Assembly: GCF_027694345.1 (NCBI RefSeq)
Contig: NZ_JAQEVU010000002.1
Span: forward strand, 124,001 to 188,000
DNA length: 64,000 bases
Direction: 5' to 3'
From: Varibaculum timonense_A
GTDB lineage: Bacteria; Actinomycetota; Actinomycetes; Actinomycetales; Actinomycetaceae
Under the pieces are notes generated by a model, which searched no databases, was not told where the DNA came from, and saw nothing but the letters and a program-made list of their open reading frames with translations. The position numbers and the translations under genes are program-made. Positions 15,147 through 24,197 of this stretch are shown piece by piece (the stretch's first letter is position 1; each line of letters opens with the position of its first letter).

Positions 15147-17903
15147 TTACTGTTCGCCAGAAGAACCAGCATTCGGATTTAACAGGTCATAGCGATTCAA
15201 TGCCTGAGTAACCACCGAGCGATCTGGAAGAATCCCGTCCTCATTTAAAGCCTCCAAGGCCTGAACCACCAGGGACTCTGCATCAATCAAGAAGTGGCGG
15301 CGAGCGGCGGCACGGGTATCGGAATACCCGAAATCGGAAGCACCCAGCACCTTGTAGCGTCCCGGCACCCAGGGGCGAATCATATCGGGAACCAGATGGT
15401 CATAATCCGAAGTTGCAATCACCGGTCCAGTGGCATTACGGAGCCGCTGAGTAACATAGGGCAAGCGATATTCTTCATCCGCATGAAGCAGATTATGGCG
15501 ATCGCTCTCCATACCGTCCCGGCGCAGTTCATGCCAACTGGTCACCGACCAGACAGCCGCGTCCACCCCCCAATCCTGCATCAAAAGCTTTTGCGCCTGC
15601 AGCGCCCAAGGAACCGAAATCCCCGAAGCTAGCAGTTCTACCTTCGGTCCGCCATTTTCATAGTGGCCGGTCAAGGCATACATGCCACGCAAAATCCCCT
15701 CAACATCGACTCCTTCAGGTTCTGCCGGCTGGTGAATCGCCTCATTGTAAACCGTCAAATAGTACATGACGTTCTGATCGCGCCCATCGGAGCCATCTCC
15801 ATACATTCGTTGCAAACCGTCACGAATAATATGGCGCAACTCGTAAGCATAGGCCGAATCGTACTGCACAAACGCCGGGTTAGTAGCAGCAATAATCGGG
15901 GAGTGACCGTCGGCATGTTGCAGACCCTCACCAGTTAAAGTGGTACGTCCCGCGGTTCCGCCAATTACGAAACCTCGTGCCAACTGGTCTCCGGCAGCCC
16001 AGAACTGGTCACCCGTCCTCTGAAAACCAAACATCGAATAGAACAGGTAGAACGGGATCGTGGGTTCCCCATTAGACATATAGGAAGTGCCGGCCACCTG
16101 GAAAGCGGCAGCTGCTCCCGCCTCATTAATCCCGGGGTGCAGAATCTGGCCATCTTTACCCTCGGAATAATGCAGCATCAAATCTTCATCGACTGCCGTG
16201 TAATTCATGCCCAGAGTGTTATAGATTTTCGCGGAGGGGAACATGGAGTCCATCCCGAAAGTCCGCGCCTCATCCGGCACGATCGGCACAATCCGCTTGC
16301 CGAACTCTTCATCCTTTAAAAACTCTTTCATTAGACGCACCAGCGCCATGGTGGTGGCAACTTTCTGTTTACCCGAACCTCCTTTGAGGACGTCATACAC
16401 GGAATCGTCGGGTAAAGAGATCTGCATCTGGTTGCGTTCTTTAGGACGCGAAGGCAAAAAACCGCCCAGCTTTTCGCGACGCTCAAACATATATTGCAAG
16501 GATGGGTGATCCTCGGAGGGACGGTAATAGGGAGGCAGCTGCGGATCCTTCTCCAGCTCCTCATCGGTAATCGGAATATGTAGCCGGTCGCGCAGCGCCT
16601 TCAAATCTTTCAAGTTCAGCTTCTTCATCTGGTGAGTGGAGTTGCGTCCCGCGAAAGTCTCACCCAGCACATATCCCTTAATAGTGTGCGCCAAGATAAC
16701 AGTCGGCTGTCCCTTATGCGCCATTGCCGCATGATAGGCCGCGTAAACCTTGCGGTAATCATGACCGCCCCGCCGCAAATCCCAAATCTCCTCGTCGGTC
16801 CAGTCCTCCACCATTTTTGCGGTGCGCGGATCCCGCCCAAAGAAGTGTTCACGCACGTAAGCGCCATCATTAGCCTTGAACGTCTGGTAGTCGCCATCCA
16901 GACATTCGGTCATCACCTTCAGCAGCGCATGGTCATGATCCTTGGCTAACAAGCGATCCCAGCCGCGACCCCAAATCACCTTGATAACGTTCCAGCCGGC
17001 GCCTCGGAAAAATGCCTCAAGTTCCTGAATAATCTGTCCGTTACCGCGCACTGGACCATCCAGACGCTGCAAGTTGCAGTTCACGACAAACGTTAGGTTG
17101 TCGAGTTTTTGCTGTCCCGCTAGCTGCAACATTCCCCGCGATTCCGGTTCATCCATTTCCCCATCACCCAGGAAAGCCCAAGTGTGCTGGTCAGAACAGT
17201 CCTTGATTCCCCGGTTAGTCAAATAGGTATCAAACCAGGCCTGGGTAATCGCCTCGGCCGGCCCCAGCCCCATAGACACGGTGGGGTATTCCCAAAACTC
17301 GGGCAGGTGTCGCGGATGCGGGTAAGAAGGCAAACCGTGAGGGGCTTGAGATAGTTCCTGACGGAAACCATCCATATCCTCCTCAGATAGCCTCCCCTCT
17401 AGGAAAGCCCGCGCGTAAATACCGGGGGAGGCGTGCCCTTGGAAAAACACGTGATCCCCGCCGCTCGGATGAGACTTGCCGCGGAAGAAATGGTTAAAGC
17501 CCACCTCGTAAAGAGTAGAGATAGAAGCATAGGAGGAAATATGACCCCCCACATGCACCCCTTGGCGTTGCGCGCGGGTAACCTGCACGGCGGCATTCCA
17601 GCGCATCCAGCGACGATAATCCCGCTCGATGCGTTCATCCCCGGGGAAAGTCGGTTCATCATGCGGCTTAATCGTGTTCGTGAAAGGCGTATTTAAATTG
17701 GCAGGCACCGCCACGTTTTGTTCACCTGCCGCCGCTAACATTCGCAACAGTAAATCGCGAGTACGCTCCGGACCGCGTTCTTTAATCAGTTGGTCTAAAG
17801 AATCGAGCCAATCACGGGTCTCTTCCGGGTCAGGGTCTGGTATTGCCTTGGCTAATTGGTGTATAGAATCCAGGGATGCTTTATTCTCAGACATATCACT
17901 CAT
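15147..17903 (-). CDS. aceE: Pyruvate dehydrogenase E1 component, homodimeric
   Basis: This thiamine-diphosphate enzyme of the AceE type runs about 918 residues. It decarboxylates pyruvate and passes the acetyl group to the E2 lipoyl domain. The start is chosen at ATG 17903, preceded by GAAGGAGCAGCAATACCT; the frame is open from a TTG at 17927. Visible features include HISSYASISTLYEVGFNHFF, the ThDP/Mg motif GDGEMDEPESRG, and the C-terminal transketolase domain (VPWALQAQKLL). E2 and E3 genes are not in the window. DUF3052 is divergent upstream, the same pairing as in mycobacteria. Confidence 0.96.
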   Translation of the reverse strand: MSDMSENKASLDSIHQLAKAIPDPDPEETRDWLDSLDQLIKERGPERTRDLLLRMLAAAGEQNVAVPANLNTPFTNTIKPHDEPTFPGDERIERDYRRWMRWNAAVQVTRAQRQGVHVGGHISSYASISTLYEVGFNHFFRGKSHPSGGDHVFFQGHASPGIYARAFLEGRLSEEDMDGFRQELSQAPHGLPSYPHPRHLPEFWEYPTVSMGLGPAEAITQAWFDTYLTNRGIKDCSDQHTWAFLGDGEMDEPESRGMLQLAGQQKLDNLTFVVNCNLQRLDGPVRGNGQIIQELEAFFRGAGWNVIKVIWGRGWDRLLAKDHDHALLKVMTECLDGDYQTFKANDGAYVREHFFGRDPRTAKMVEDWTDEEIWDLRRGGHDYRKVYAAYHAAMAHKGQPTVILAHTIKGYVLGETFAGRNSTHQMKKLNLKDLKALRDRLHIPITDEELEKDPQLPPYYRPSEDHPSLQYMFERREKLGGFLPSRPKERNQMQISLPDDSVYDVLKGGSGKQKVATTMALVRLMKEFLKDEEFGKRIVPIVPDEARTFGMDSMFPSAKIYNTLGMNYTAVDEDLMLHYSEGKDGQILHPGINEAGAAAAFQVAGTSYMSNGEPTIPFYLFYSMFGFQRTGDQFWAAGDQLARGFVIGGTAGRTTLTGEGLQHADGHSPIIAATNPAFVQYDSAYAYELRHIIRDGLQRMYGDGSDGRDQNVMYYLTVYNEAIHQPAEPEGVDVEGILRGMYALTGHYENGGPKVELLASGISVPWALQAQKLLMQDWGVDAAVWSVTSWHELRRDGMESDRHNLLHADEEYRLPYVTQRLRNATGPVIATSDYDHLVPDMIRPWVPGRYKVLGASDFGYSDTRAAARRHFLIDAESLVVQALEALNEDGILPDRSVVTQALNRYDLLNPNAGSSGEQ

Positions 17904-18196
17904 AGGTATTGCTGCTCCTTCAACCAAAGACCATACAAATCTAATTCTTATCTATTTTTCGTGCTTTCGCTACTGCTCTTTAGCCGACTAATGAAAATGA
18001 GGGAAGTCTTGGTAAACCGGTTACACTCAAAAGTGATTTAAGGTGGCAATAATGCTGAGAATAATCGCGTTTACCAGGGATTATAGGTGGTAATGGCGTG
18101 GGGTTATTTCAGGAAACAGTGAAATATGGGCAGAGATTAGCTGAAACTCGGCGCTAGTGTTTTTCCCAATCGTCTCAATCATGTATTTTAGAGAAC

Positions 18197-18625
18197 GTGG
18201 AAACCACAGGCGAAAGGCATGAAACTTCCCTATCCGTTTCGGAAATGGGGTTTAAAGAAGAGCAAGTCATTCAAGAATTTGGTTGGGATGAAGATGTTGA
18301 TGAAAATCTTCGTCAAGCCATTATGGATCAGATTGATGACGATTTAGCAGATGAAGATTTCACCGGCATGAGTGATGGTGCCCTGATTTGGTGGCGTGAT
18401 GATGACGGGAACGCCGATGATCTTTCAGATTTGCTGATGGACGCAATGGGTAATATGGATGAAGGAGGACGAATTTGGGTGCTCAGCCCAATCGCCTCTG
18501 ATCCGCAGGCTGTTGATCCGCGTCTAATCGAGGAAGCAGCTAAAACCGCGGGAATGAATCCTACCACCTCGGAAGTGGTTTCTCCCCAGTGGGCAGGTAC
18601 GCAAATCGTTTCCCGCGCCCGCTAA
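18197..18625 (+). CDS. DUF3052 family protein
   Basis: The 142-residue acidic protein matches DUF3052: LGFKE-like MGFKEEQVIQEFGWDEDVD, DGALIWWRDDDGNADDLSDL, and the C-terminal GMNPTTSEVVSPQWAGTQIV. The start at GTG 18197 is uncertain, since no strong ribosome binding site precedes it. The family is restricted to actinobacteria and typically lies divergent from aceE (Rv2239c beside Rv2241). Its biochemical role is unknown; a link to pyruvate metabolism is inferred from the neighbourhood alone. Confidence 0.85.
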   Translation: METTGERHETSLSVSEMGFKEEQVIQEFGWDEDVDENLRQAIMDQIDDDLADEDFTGMSDGALIWWRDDDGNADDLSDLLMDAMGNMDEGGRIWVLSPIASDPQAVDPRLIEEAAKTAGMNPTTSEVVSPQWAGTQIVSRAR

Positions 18626-18637
18626 GCAGCGAAATAT

Positions 18638-19012
18638 TTACTTTTGCCGGGAACCATCCCGGTAAAGGTAACCCGCGGCTAGATTCGCGACTATTAAACC
18701 TGCTGTAACTGCTATAAACCCAAAAATGTTTATAGTGGTAGGTTGGGAGAATACATAGAAGGAAACGAATCCCGCAAGGAACAGCATCGTCCCGGTCAGG
18801 TAAGTAATTTTTGCGGCCTTGGAAGCGGTTGTTTTACTCGCAAAAACAATCCCTATAGCCCCTATAGCTGCAAACAGAAATGCGAGAACTAGCACGCTAG
18901 CTGACACCCAAGTGGGGGCTGGGGCGGTGGACTCCCAGGCATACCCCCACAACCCTCCGGTCAAGCCGGTGAGCGTCAGCGAAGAAAATAACGGTATCCA
19001 CCTGTAATACAT
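18638..19012 (-). CDS. Small four-helix membrane protein
   Basis: The start is set at ATG 19012 (MYYRWIPLFSS, 124 residues); a GTG at 19045 would place the first codons inside a hairpin repeat. Four hydrophobic segments are visible: LTLTGLTGGLWGYA, VSASVLVLAFLFAAIGAIGIV, ITYLTGTMLFLAGFVSFYVF and FIAVTAGLIVANLAAGYLY. A short basic tail follows. No family is recognised. The gene is convergent with DUF3052 (12 bp apart). Confidence 0.6.
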   Translation of the reverse strand: MYYRWIPLFSSLTLTGLTGGLWGYAWESTAPAPTWVSASVLVLAFLFAAIGAIGIVFASKTTASKAAKITYLTGTMLFLAGFVSFYVFSQPTTINIFGFIAVTAGLIVANLAAGYLYRDGSRQK

Positions 19013-19021
19013 AAAGTGATA

Positions 19022-19099
19022 GTAATCCCGGGCGGGATTACACACAATTTCGTCGCCCTCACTATTGCGAAAACCCGAACGATTTTCGTACCGTTCGGG
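19022..19099 (-). repeat. tRNA-linked two-hairpin repeat, unit 2
   Basis: Read on the minus strand: hairpin CCCGAACG...CGTTCGGG (19074-19081 with 19092-19099), then a conserved linker TAGTGAGGGCGACGAAATTG, then the palindrome GTAATCCCGCCCGGGATTAC (19022-19041). The linker and palindrome are shared with unit 1 at 19114-19171, but the first hairpin differs. Confidence 0.6.
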
Positions 19100-19113
19100 C
19101 TCCTCCTGTGCCA

Positions 19114-19171
19114 GTAATCCCTAACGGGATTACGCACGGTTTCCTCACTCTCACTAGCAAGCAAGCTTGCT
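19114..19171 (-). repeat. tRNA-linked two-hairpin repeat, unit 1
   Basis: Read on the minus strand: palindrome AGCAAGCTTGCT (19160-19171), a linker containing TAGTGAGAGTGAGGAAACCG, then GTAATCCCGTTAGGGATTAC (19114-19133). It begins just downstream of tRNA-Val and could be the tRNA terminator region, but the same architecture is repeated about 90 bp on. Confidence 0.6.
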
Positions 19172-19188
19172 GTTCGAGTTCGTCACGG

Positions 19189-19262
19189 TGGGCCCAGAGG
19201 GACTCGAACCCCCGACATCCACGGTGTAAACGTGGCGCTCTAGCCAACTGAGCTATAGGCCC
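19189..19262 (-). tRNA. tRNA-Val (anticodon TAC)
   Basis: A complete cloverleaf can be drawn. The acceptor stem is GGGCCTA with TGGGCCC, and the D-arm region is AGCTCAGTTGGCTAGAGC. The anticodon stem CCACG/CGTGG holds the loop TTTACAC (anticodon TAC). The T-arm GGGGGTTCGAGTCCCTC is standard. The discriminator is A and CCA is not encoded (ACCG follows). It reads GUA and related valine codons. Confidence 0.94.
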
Positions 19263-19426
19263 TAGACCTGTTAAAGAATACCCAATCTCGACAGAGAAAC
19301 AAACTTGACAGAGTGTGATATGAATCGAACTCATAAAACCCGTGCCAATACCAACAAATCTGGCGGTAGAGAATAAAATGACGCGCCCTCCTGCCTGCGC
19401 GCCCTATTGCAGCCCTGGGGGAGAGC

Positions 19427-21034
19427 ATGGGAAAATCAGGAGAAGCGATTAGTGGAAAGGGGGCGGCGCAAATCCTAGAAGAATCACGGGTCAGCAAACA
19501 AGACCTAGAACGAGCCTATGACCTGGTTCGCCGTGTACGCGCACGCCACCCAAACCCACACGTAACAGACGCCGCCCCAGCTATCGCAAATCAAAACCAA
19601 TCCGATAACTATCCGCCCGCGGAACAAAAAGGGCTAGAACTACTGGATTGGACGAGTACCGCGCTATCTAGACAAAGTTCGCACGGCGGAGATTTCTCGC
19701 GGCAATTGCGGGAAGAATTTCAGCGCACGAACGCATCTGACCTGGATATTTCAGAGGTCGAGTATCGCCGGGTTCAGTTAGAAAAAGTATTTCTTGTGGG
19801 CATATATGACCATGACCGCTCTCATGCGCAGCAGTCCCTGTCCGAACTGGCTGCCCTGGCACAAACCGCAGGAGCCCAGCTGGTAGGCGCGGCTTTGCAG
19901 CGACGCAGCACCCCGGATGCCGCAACTTTCGTAGGGCGAGGTAAAGCTAAAGAGTTAGCCGAGCAGATAGCGGCGCTGAACGCCGACACCGTAGTCGTAA
20001 ATGCCCAGCTCCAGCCCTCCCAGCGGCGAGGACTGGAAGACATAGTTCAAGTGAAAGTCATCGACCGTACCGCCGTAATCCTGGACATTTTCGCCCAACA
20101 CGCCTCCTCGCGCGAGGGGAAAGCCCAAGTGGAACTGGCGCAGCTACAATATCTGCTGCCCCGCCTTCGGGGCTGGGGACAATCAATGTCTCGCCAGGCA
20201 GGAGGGCGCGTGTCGGGGGGAGCGGGAATCGGTGCGCGCGGTCCAGGTGAAACCAAACTGGAAACTGACCGCCGCCGGATTACCAAGCGAATCGCGAAAT
20301 TACGCCGCGAGATTCAGCAAATGAAAAAAGGACGGGACACTAAACGGGAAAGCCGTCTGCAAAGCGCCCTGCCCTCAGTGGTAATCGTGGGCTACACCAA
20401 CGCCGGAAAATCCTCTCTACTAAATGTCCTGGTAGACGCGGATGTGATGGTGCAAGATGCCCTGTTTGCTACTCTAGATCCCACCGTGCGCCAGGCGCAA
20501 ACCCCCGATGGGCGCAGCTACACCCTAACCGACACGGTAGGTTTTATTGATGAACTTCCGCACGAGCTGGTAGAAGCTTTCCGCTCCACCCTAGAGGAAG
20601 TTGAATACTCCGATGTAATCGTGCACGTAGTAGATGCCAGCCACCAGAACCCCTCCCATCAGGTAGAAACCGTTAAGGAAGTGTTGGGGGAGCTAACCAA
20701 CATTTCTGCGATCCCCCAAATTATCGTCCTCAACAAAGCAGATTTGGTAGATGCATTCCATATCCGCGCACTGCAATCGTTAATACCTGGGGCGATAGCG
20801 CTCTCGACCCGCAGCGGGCAAGGTCTTAGCCAGCTCCGCGAAGCAATCGGCAAAGCGCTACCTGCGCCCGCTAAACCCATAGATTACGTAATTCCCTATA
20901 GTCATTCTGCTCTGGTAGCCCGACTCCACCAGGAGGGTATCGTCGATACCGTGGAGTATCTAGAACAGGGCACTCATGTTATAGGGCGAGCTGGACCGGC
21001 CTTGGCGCAAGCCATATTGGAAGTGGCGAACTAG
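19427..21034 (+). CDS. hflX: GTPase HflX
   Basis: This 535-residue ribosome-associated GTPase has an N-terminal nucleotide-binding domain (ATFVGRGKAKELAE) and a helical linker with SGGAGIGARGPGETKLETDR. The GTPase domain follows, with P-loop GYTNAGKSSLLN near residue 322, DTVGFI as G3 and NKAD as G4. HflX splits stalled or hibernating ribosomes, notably under heat or antibiotic stress. The first ~100 residues are longer than in E. coli and poorly conserved. It directly abuts the helicase gene downstream. Confidence 0.95.
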   Translation: MGKSGEAISGKGAAQILEESRVSKQDLERAYDLVRRVRARHPNPHVTDAAPAIANQNQSDNYPPAEQKGLELLDWTSTALSRQSSHGGDFSRQLREEFQRTNASDLDISEVEYRRVQLEKVFLVGIYDHDRSHAQQSLSELAALAQTAGAQLVGAALQRRSTPDAATFVGRGKAKELAEQIAALNADTVVVNAQLQPSQRRGLEDIVQVKVIDRTAVILDIFAQHASSREGKAQVELAQLQYLLPRLRGWGQSMSRQAGGRVSGGAGIGARGPGETKLETDRRRITKRIAKLRREIQQMKKGRDTKRESRLQSALPSVVIVGYTNAGKSSLLNVLVDADVMVQDALFATLDPTVRQAQTPDGRSYTLTDTVGFIDELPHELVEAFRSTLEEVEYSDVIVHVVDASHQNPSHQVETVKEVLGELTNISAIPQIIVLNKADLVDAFHIRALQSLIPGAIALSTRSGQGLSQLREAIGKALPAPAKPIDYVIPYSHSALVARLHQEGIVDTVEYLEQGTHVIGRAGPALAQAILEVAN

Positions 21035-23044
21035 ATGGATTCTTCGGTTTCTCCGCTAGTTGCCACTGCCGATAAGGGTAAAGGCAGTGGCGGTAAAGAT
21101 GCGAGAGCAGCGTGCGAAATTCTGCAAACCTGTATTGAGCGTATTGGGGGAAGTAAACGCGAGGAACAGGTTCAAATGTGTAATCTGGCGAGCCGCTCAT
21201 TTTCTTTAGAGGGCGCGCAATTGGTGGGGGCAGGAACCGGTACGGGCAAATCTCTTGCCTATCTGGCGGCTGCTTTCCAGCAGGTCATAGACCATGGGAA
21301 ACGGGTTGTAATCTCGACTGCTACTTTGGCGTTGCAGCGTCAGCTCCTCAGCTGTGATATTCCCACGGTAGTGGGGGCGTGCCGGCAGCTCGGGTATCCT
21401 CTTCCAAACGTGGCGGTGCTAAAAGGGTGGTCAAACTATATTTGTCGCTGGAAACTGGCCGCTCCCGAAGAAAGTGAAGCTCTCTTTCCCGCCTATGAGG
21501 TGACTGCGGCTTCCCCCACTTTGGTGGGCAAACAATTGGCGCGGCTGCGGGAATGGGCGCAAGAGAGCGATAGCGGGGATCGTGACGACCTAGAGCGGGC
21601 AGTCACGTTATCCGCCTGGCGGCAAGCCTCAATCGCTGCTAATCAATGTCAGGGGAAAACCTGTCGCTATTTTACTGACTGTTTTCCTAGAGATGCCCGG
21701 CTCAAAGCCCAAGATGCCGATATTATTGTCACTAATCACGCGCTATTAGCGATTTCGGCACTCACCAGCGCCGAGCTGCTGCCAGATTTTGAAGTATTAA
21801 TCGTTGATGAGGCGCACGAGCTTCCTTCCCGGGCGCGCTCGCAAGCCTGCGTGAACCTTTCAGGTGCGGCAATAGAAAGGATTGCTCGCAGCGCTAGAAA
21901 GCATTTTGATTTGCCAGTCAGCAACCTTTTTGAGGTATCCGAACGTTTATCAAAAACCTTAAATGACTTGCCCGAGGGGGAATTGAACTCTATCCAGGGA
22001 GCTTTGCAAGAGACTTTAACTGCGCTGCAAATCGAACTATCTGATATCTCTGGGCAGGTTAGTAGCGCTAATAAAGAGGACGAAAATAAAGGTAAACAAA
22101 AAGTGACCCTGGCTCAGATTGAAGAGTCTTTAGAGGCCGCTGAACTAATTAGCTGCTTTGACCCGACCAAATCGGCTGCCTGGATTGAGGAAGAAAAATC
22201 TGGGGAACGTTGCCTTTATTCGGGGCCTCTCGACGTGGGAAATAAACTGTATGCGAACCTGTTTAAGGGACGTTCTTGCGTGCTGACTTCTGCCACTATG
22301 CAGCTGGGAGGATCTTTTAATCCAATTGCTTCCTGCCTGGGGCTGCGCGGTTCGCACACTTGGCAAGGTAGTGATTTAGGTAGTCCTTTTGATTACGCTA
22401 AGCAAGGAATCCTGTATGTGGCTTCTGATTTGCCACGTCCGGGGCAATCAGGGCTAGATCAATCGGTTCTGGAAAGAGCCTTAGAGCTATCTGAGGCAGC
22501 TGGCGGGGGAGTGTTAGGGCTATTTTCTTCCTTTAAGGCGGCTGAACAGGCAGCCCAATATTTTGCCGATAACTGTGACTTCAAGGTACTGTTACAGGGA
22601 GAACGACCTATAAATCAGCTGATAGATGAGTTTTCAGCTAATCGTGATTTTTGTTTATTTGGTACGCTTTCACTTTGGCAAGGAGTGGATTTGCCGGGGG
22701 ATACCTGTCGCCTAGTGTTGATTGACCGAATACCTTTCCCTCGTCCTAATGACCCTTATATTTCTGCCCGTACCCGCGCTGTTGAGGTCGCAGGGGGAAG
22801 TGGCTTTGCCGAGGTTTCCCTCACTCATGCGGCGTTATTATTGGCTCAGGGGGTAGGGCGACTGATTAGAACTGCCGATGACCGGGGAGTAGTTGCAATC
22901 TTAGATCAGAGACTAACTACTGCCCGGTATGCTAACTACCTGCTTAAATCCTTACCCCCTTTTTGGAAAACCACCAATCGGGATACTGTGCTGGGCGCTT
23001 TAAAGCGTCTATCGAAACAACAAGAATCTGCCCAGGACAGCTAA
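21035..23044 (+). CDS. dinG: DinG/XPD-like ATP-dependent DNA helicase
   Basis: This 669-residue superfamily 2 helicase carries Walker A AGTGTGKSLAYLAAA (about 65-79) and the DEAH box VDEAHEL near 257. Four spaced cysteines (YIC, NQC, KTC, DCF) in residues 135-212 match the Fe-S cluster ligands of DinG/XPD/YoaA. The C-terminal helicase motifs include GTLSLWQGVDLPGD and LAQGVGRLIRTADDRG. DinG-type enzymes unwind D-loops, R-loops and G-quadruplexes. The ATG follows the hflX stop with no gap, so the two are co-transcribed. DinG versus YoaA cannot be separated here. Confidence 0.9.
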   Translation: MDSSVSPLVATADKGKGSGGKDARAACEILQTCIERIGGSKREEQVQMCNLASRSFSLEGAQLVGAGTGTGKSLAYLAAAFQQVIDHGKRVVISTATLALQRQLLSCDIPTVVGACRQLGYPLPNVAVLKGWSNYICRWKLAAPEESEALFPAYEVTAASPTLVGKQLARLREWAQESDSGDRDDLERAVTLSAWRQASIAANQCQGKTCRYFTDCFPRDARLKAQDADIIVTNHALLAISALTSAELLPDFEVLIVDEAHELPSRARSQACVNLSGAAIERIARSARKHFDLPVSNLFEVSERLSKTLNDLPEGELNSIQGALQETLTALQIELSDISGQVSSANKEDENKGKQKVTLAQIEESLEAAELISCFDPTKSAAWIEEEKSGERCLYSGPLDVGNKLYANLFKGRSCVLTSATMQLGGSFNPIASCLGLRGSHTWQGSDLGSPFDYAKQGILYVASDLPRPGQSGLDQSVLERALELSEAAGGGVLGLFSSFKAAEQAAQYFADNCDFKVLLQGERPINQLIDEFSANRDFCLFGTLSLWQGVDLPGDTCRLVLIDRIPFPRPNDPYISARTRAVEVAGGSGFAEVSLTHAALLLAQGVGRLIRTADDRGVVAILDQRLTTARYANYLLKSLPPFWKTTNRDTVLGALKRLSKQQESAQDS

Positions 23045-23159
23045 AAGACGAGAAAGACTATAAAATCACCCTGAAACTAGGTCGTTTTTCATCGGCATTA
23101 TCAATTCTGGCAGGGTAATTTGGTTTTAGAAGAAAACTTCTATCCCTAAAGGAGAAACT

Positions 23160-24149
23160 ATGTCGAAAGAGCGTGCAAATTCTCTCTACCCCTCGGCGCT
23201 GACTCGTCGCTCGAAAGTGGGGATTGTCGGTGCCGGTTTCGTTGGTACTGCTCTCGCCTATGCGTGCCAGATTAAAGGTGCAGCTCGCGAAATAGCTCTA
23301 TTCGATATAAATAAAGCTAAGGTCGAAGCGGAGGCTCTCGACCTTGCACACGGGATTCAGTTCACCCCTGCCGCTTCAATATCCGGTTCAGACGATGTTG
23401 AGGTCTTACGTGACTCGGACGTTATCGTGATTACCGCCGGTCCGCAGCAAAAACCGGGACAGTCACGCCTAGATATGGTGCAGGCGATGGTAAACATCAT
23501 GAACTCTATTTTGCCGAAAGTGCTAAACGTTGCCCCCGATGCCATTTATATCTTGGTCTCTAACCCGGTAGATATCGCTACCTATATGGCTCTAAAGATG
23601 AGCGGTTTGCCCTCGCACCAGGTTTTTGGTTCCGGAACGGTACTTGATACTTCCCGGATGCGTTACCTAATTTCGCAAGAAACCGGGGTTGCAGTCCAAA
23701 ATATTCACGCCTATATTGCCGGTGAACACGGTGACTCCGAGGTTCCGCTCTGGTCCAGTGCCGAGATTGGTAACGTGCCGCTCTCGCGGTGGGGAGCCAC
23801 CGTCGGGGGAGGAATTTTTGATGATAAGCTGCAAAAACGGATAGCGAAAGACGTAGTGGAATCAGCCTACCGGATTATTGACGGAAAAGGGGTAACTAAT
23901 TTCGCGATCGGGCTGGCAGTAACCAACATTATCTCCGCAGTAATGCGCGATGAGGATCGGGTTCTAACCGTTTCATCCCTACTTGACAACTGGAATGGTA
24001 TCTCCGGGGTATGTATGGCAGCCCCAACTCTGGTGGGTCGCTCCGGGGTAGGGCGCGTACTAGATCCGCCGATTACCCTAAATGAGCGAGATGCTCTGAC
24101 CCGCAGCGCAGAAAAACTGTCCGAGGTCGCTAAATCGGTAGGGCTATAA
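23160..24149 (+). CDS. ldh: L-lactate dehydrogenase
   Basis: This 329-residue NAD-dependent enzyme interconverts pyruvate and L-lactate. The Rossmann motif GAGFVGTALAYA is at about residues 24-35. The substrate-specificity loop GPQQKPGQSRLDM has Gln and the catalytic Arg. GEHGDSEVPLWS contains the catalytic His, and SNPVDIATY the second Arg-side strand. The ATG 23160 follows AAAGGAGAAACT. It fits a fermentative facultative anaerobe together with the cytochrome bd genes nearby. Confidence 0.96.
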   Translation: MSKERANSLYPSALTRRSKVGIVGAGFVGTALAYACQIKGAAREIALFDINKAKVEAEALDLAHGIQFTPAASISGSDDVEVLRDSDVIVITAGPQQKPGQSRLDMVQAMVNIMNSILPKVLNVAPDAIYILVSNPVDIATYMALKMSGLPSHQVFGSGTVLDTSRMRYLISQETGVAVQNIHAYIAGEHGDSEVPLWSSAEIGNVPLSRWGATVGGGIFDDKLQKRIAKDVVESAYRIIDGKGVTNFAIGLAVTNIISAVMRDEDRVLTVSSLLDNWNGISGVCMAAPTLVGRSGVGRVLDPPITLNERDALTRSAEKLSEVAKSVGL

Positions 24150-24197
24150 CCTAACTTCGTTAGCGGACATAACTAGCTATTTAGCTGATGGGTGGTC

